6,726 nucleotides of DNA from Gemmatimonadaceae bacterium (lineage in GTDB: Bacteria > Gemmatimonadota > Gemmatimonadetes > Gemmatimonadales > Gemmatimonadaceae), in assembly GCA_025936015.1 (NCBI GenBank), contig JAICUE010000143.1:1-6726 (forward strand), written 5' to 3'. Positions 5,798 through 6,726 of this stretch are shown here, piece by piece (position 1 is the first letter of the stretch; every line of letters starts with the position of its first letter). The position numbers and the translations under genes were made by a program. The notes below the pieces were generated by a model. It was not told where the DNA came from. It did no database searches and saw only the letters and a program-made list of their open reading frames with translations.

Positions 5798-6325
5798 ATG
5801 CGTCGTTTCGTTCCCCTCCTCATCGCGCTCGCTGCCTGCCACGGCGGGTCGAAGACATCACCGGCGCCGCAGCCGGCAACTTCCGCTTCGTTCACCCTGC
5901 ACACCGCTGACGGTCGCGAGGTCGGCCGCGGATCGCTCCAGCAGACACCGGCCGGGGTGCTCCTCACCGCGGACCTCAGCGGAATGCCCGCCGGCACGCA
6001 CGGCATCCATTTCCACGCAGTCGGTCAGTGCGCGGCGCCCGACTTCGCCAGCGCTGGCGGCCACTTCAACCCGTCGGCGAAAGTGCATGGCTTCCGCAAT
6101 CCAATGGGTCATCACGCCGGCGACCTGACCAACATCAGCATCCCGGAAAGTGGCGCGCTGCGCGTCGAGCTCCTCGCTCCCGATGTTCGACTCGGCCCTG
6201 GCGACGGCACTCTCCTCGACGCCGATGGTGCCGCGATCGTCATCCACGCGCTGGCCGACGACTACCAGACCGATCCCTCCGGCGCGTCGGGGACGCGCAT
6301 CGCCTGCGGCGTCGTCTCGCGTTAG
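5798..6325 (+). CDS. sodC: Cu/Zn superoxide dismutase, lipoprotein (SodC)
   Basis: This enzyme converts superoxide to hydrogen peroxide and oxygen outside the cytoplasm. The 175-residue precursor has a short signal peptide with lipobox LAAC, so Cys14 would be lipidated and the enzyme membrane-anchored. A Ser/Pro/Ala-rich linker follows to about residue 30. All metal ligands of the family are present: copper by His71, His73, His89 and His150; zinc by His89, His97, His106 and Asp109. The disulfide partners are Cys78 and Cys170, and Arg167 matches the active-site arginine. The ATG at 5798 is preceded by GGAGA (5786-5790) seven bases upstream and gives a proper signal peptide; longer in-frame starts would overlap purK and spoil it. 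It lies 47 bases after purK with no clear promoter, so co-transcription with purEK is possible despite the unrelated function. The stop codon lies inside a CGTTAGGC copy. Confidence 0.96.
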   Translation: MRRFVPLLIALAACHGGSKTSPAPQPATSASFTLHTADGREVGRGSLQQTPAGVLLTADLSGMPAGTHGIHFHAVGQCAAPDFASAGGHFNPSAKVHGFRNPMGHHAGDLTNISIPESGALRVELLAPDVRLGPGDGTLLDADGAAIVIHALADDYQTDPSGASGTRIACGVVSR

Positions 6326-6333
6326 GCAGCCAT

Positions 6334-6349
6334 TCGCGCTTCGGCGCGA
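6334..6349 (+). terminator. UUCG-capped hairpin after sodC, possible terminator
   Basis: TCGCGC (6334-6339), TTCG, then GCGCGA (6344-6349) form a six-pair stem closed by the extra-stable C(UUCG)G tetraloop. It begins nine bases after the sodC stop codon. Only TCGTT follows, not a real T tract, so termination by this hairpin alone is uncertain. It could instead protect the 3' end of the message. Confidence 0.45.
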
Positions 6350-6354
6350 TCGTT

Positions 6355-6423
6355 CAGCGGTTAGCCGTCAGCAGGAAGCGAAAGCGTCAACCGCCGTCGC
6401 TGCCTGCTAACGGCTTGCGGCTG
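6355..6423. repeat. 69-bp imperfect palindrome between convergent genes
   Basis: The two halves (6355-6386 and 6392-6423) pair at 25 of 32 positions by Watson-Crick pairing plus one G-T pair, around a five-base loop. The longest blocks are 6363-6375 with 6403-6415 (12 of 13) and 6377-6381 with 6397-6401 (5 of 5); the outer ends CAGC/GCTG also pair. It fills most of the gap between sodC and the minus-strand phosphoesterase gene and ends seven bases from that gene's stop codon. It may act as a two-way terminator or RNA 3'-end structure, or be a dispersed REP- or MITE-like element. No coding capacity is seen. Confidence 0.65.
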
Positions 6424-6429
6424 CTCTTG

Positions 6430-6726
6430 TCAGCCCCGTCGCCGCTCGACCACGCGCTCCTCCGGCTCCGGTTCGCCCGCTACCGGAACCTCGAGCAGCC
6501 GGAACGCCGGGCGATCGGGGTAGTGTTCTTTGAGCACCGGCAGTGCGACGTTGTAGACGGGAATTCCCTGCGCTGTCTTCCCCTGCGGCGAGCCCTTGTG
6601 CGCGTGGCCATGCACGACTGCGTGCACCGGGTATCGCGATAGCGGCTCGGCGAGCCGGCTGCTGCCCAGCCACGGATAGATCTCCAGCGGCTCGCCCTCC
6701 ACGGTCTCGCGAATGGGAGCGTAGTG
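6430..6726 (-). CDS. Metallophosphoesterase (calcineurin-like), C-terminal part
   Basis: The gene enters from the right edge and ends at TGA (6432-6430); about 98 codons are visible. The fragment begins HYAPIRETVEGEP, continues with LGSSRL and then HAVVHGHAHKG, followed by GIPVYNVALPVL. In calcineurin-like phosphoesterases a histidine in a segment like HYAPI and the GHxH motif (here GHAH) are metal ligands in the C-terminal half of the active site; the GD and GNHD motifs would lie outside the window. The family hydrolyses phosphomono- or diesters, and the substrate cannot be told from this part. The tail is rich in Glu, Arg and Pro (EPEPEERVVERRRG). The GTG at 6702-6700 is not the start, because the frame stays open with family-like sequence to the window edge. 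Confidence 0.85.
   Translation of the reverse strand, partial: HYAPIRETVEGEPLEIYPWLGSSRLAEPLSRYPVHAVVHGHAHKGSPQGKTAQGIPVYNVALPVLKEHYPDRPAFRLLEVPVAGEPEPEERVVERRRG

Noticed and set aside
1..6726. CRISPR array, insertion sequence, prophage, toxin-antitoxin or other defence system
   Set aside because: No regularly spaced repeats, transposase or integrase motifs, or small gene pairs of that type are visible; the genes are housekeeping types.

Overview
This window looks like an ordinary chromosomal segment from a free-living, high-GC, aerobic bacterium. G+C is roughly two thirds by eye. The style of the proteins (two 88-residue GlsB/YeaQ-type membrane proteins, the UvrA variant, the partial ABC exporter and the metallophosphoesterase) reminds me of Gemmatimonadota. 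That placement is an inference without any search behind it. All genes between 325 and 6325 lie on the + strand. The two ends of the window are cut through minus-strand genes.

Layout. 1-149: N-terminus of an ABC exporter subunit (minus). 150-324: divergent control region, with a sigma70-like promoter for the exporter whose spacer is filled by a 17-bp dyad, and a well-formed -24/-12 (sigma54) element facing the other way. 325-916: two small paralogous GlsB/YeaQ/YmgE-family membrane proteins, separated by a near-perfect 17-bp-stem hairpin. 981-3839: full-length uvrA. 3814-4017: a compact tRNA-Asn(GTT) unit, whose -10 box contains the uvrA stop codon and which ends in a strong intrinsic terminator. 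4025-5750: a purE-purK operon with its own promoter and a 1-base stop/start overlap. 5798-6325: a lipoprotein Cu/Zn superoxide dismutase. 6326-6429: a convergent intergenic gap with a UUCG-capped hairpin and a 69-bp imperfect palindrome. 6430-6726: C-terminal part of a metallophosphoesterase (minus).

How the genes work. UvrA starts nucleotide excision repair. PurK and PurE convert AIR to N5-CAIR and then to CAIR in purine synthesis. SodC detoxifies superoxide outside the cytoplasm. The GlsB-type pair is annotated by family as stress-associated. No gene here is of unknown type, and I see no defence system, CRISPR array, insertion sequence or phage gene.

The most interesting signals are not genes. 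(1) The octamer CGTTAGGC occurs five times, always on the + strand, and accounts for every in-frame TTA leucine codon I found. (2) A sigma54-type promoter precedes the first GlsB-like gene. (3) A dyad exactly fills the -35/-10 spacer of the divergent exporter promoter. (4) A 69-bp palindrome sits between convergent genes.
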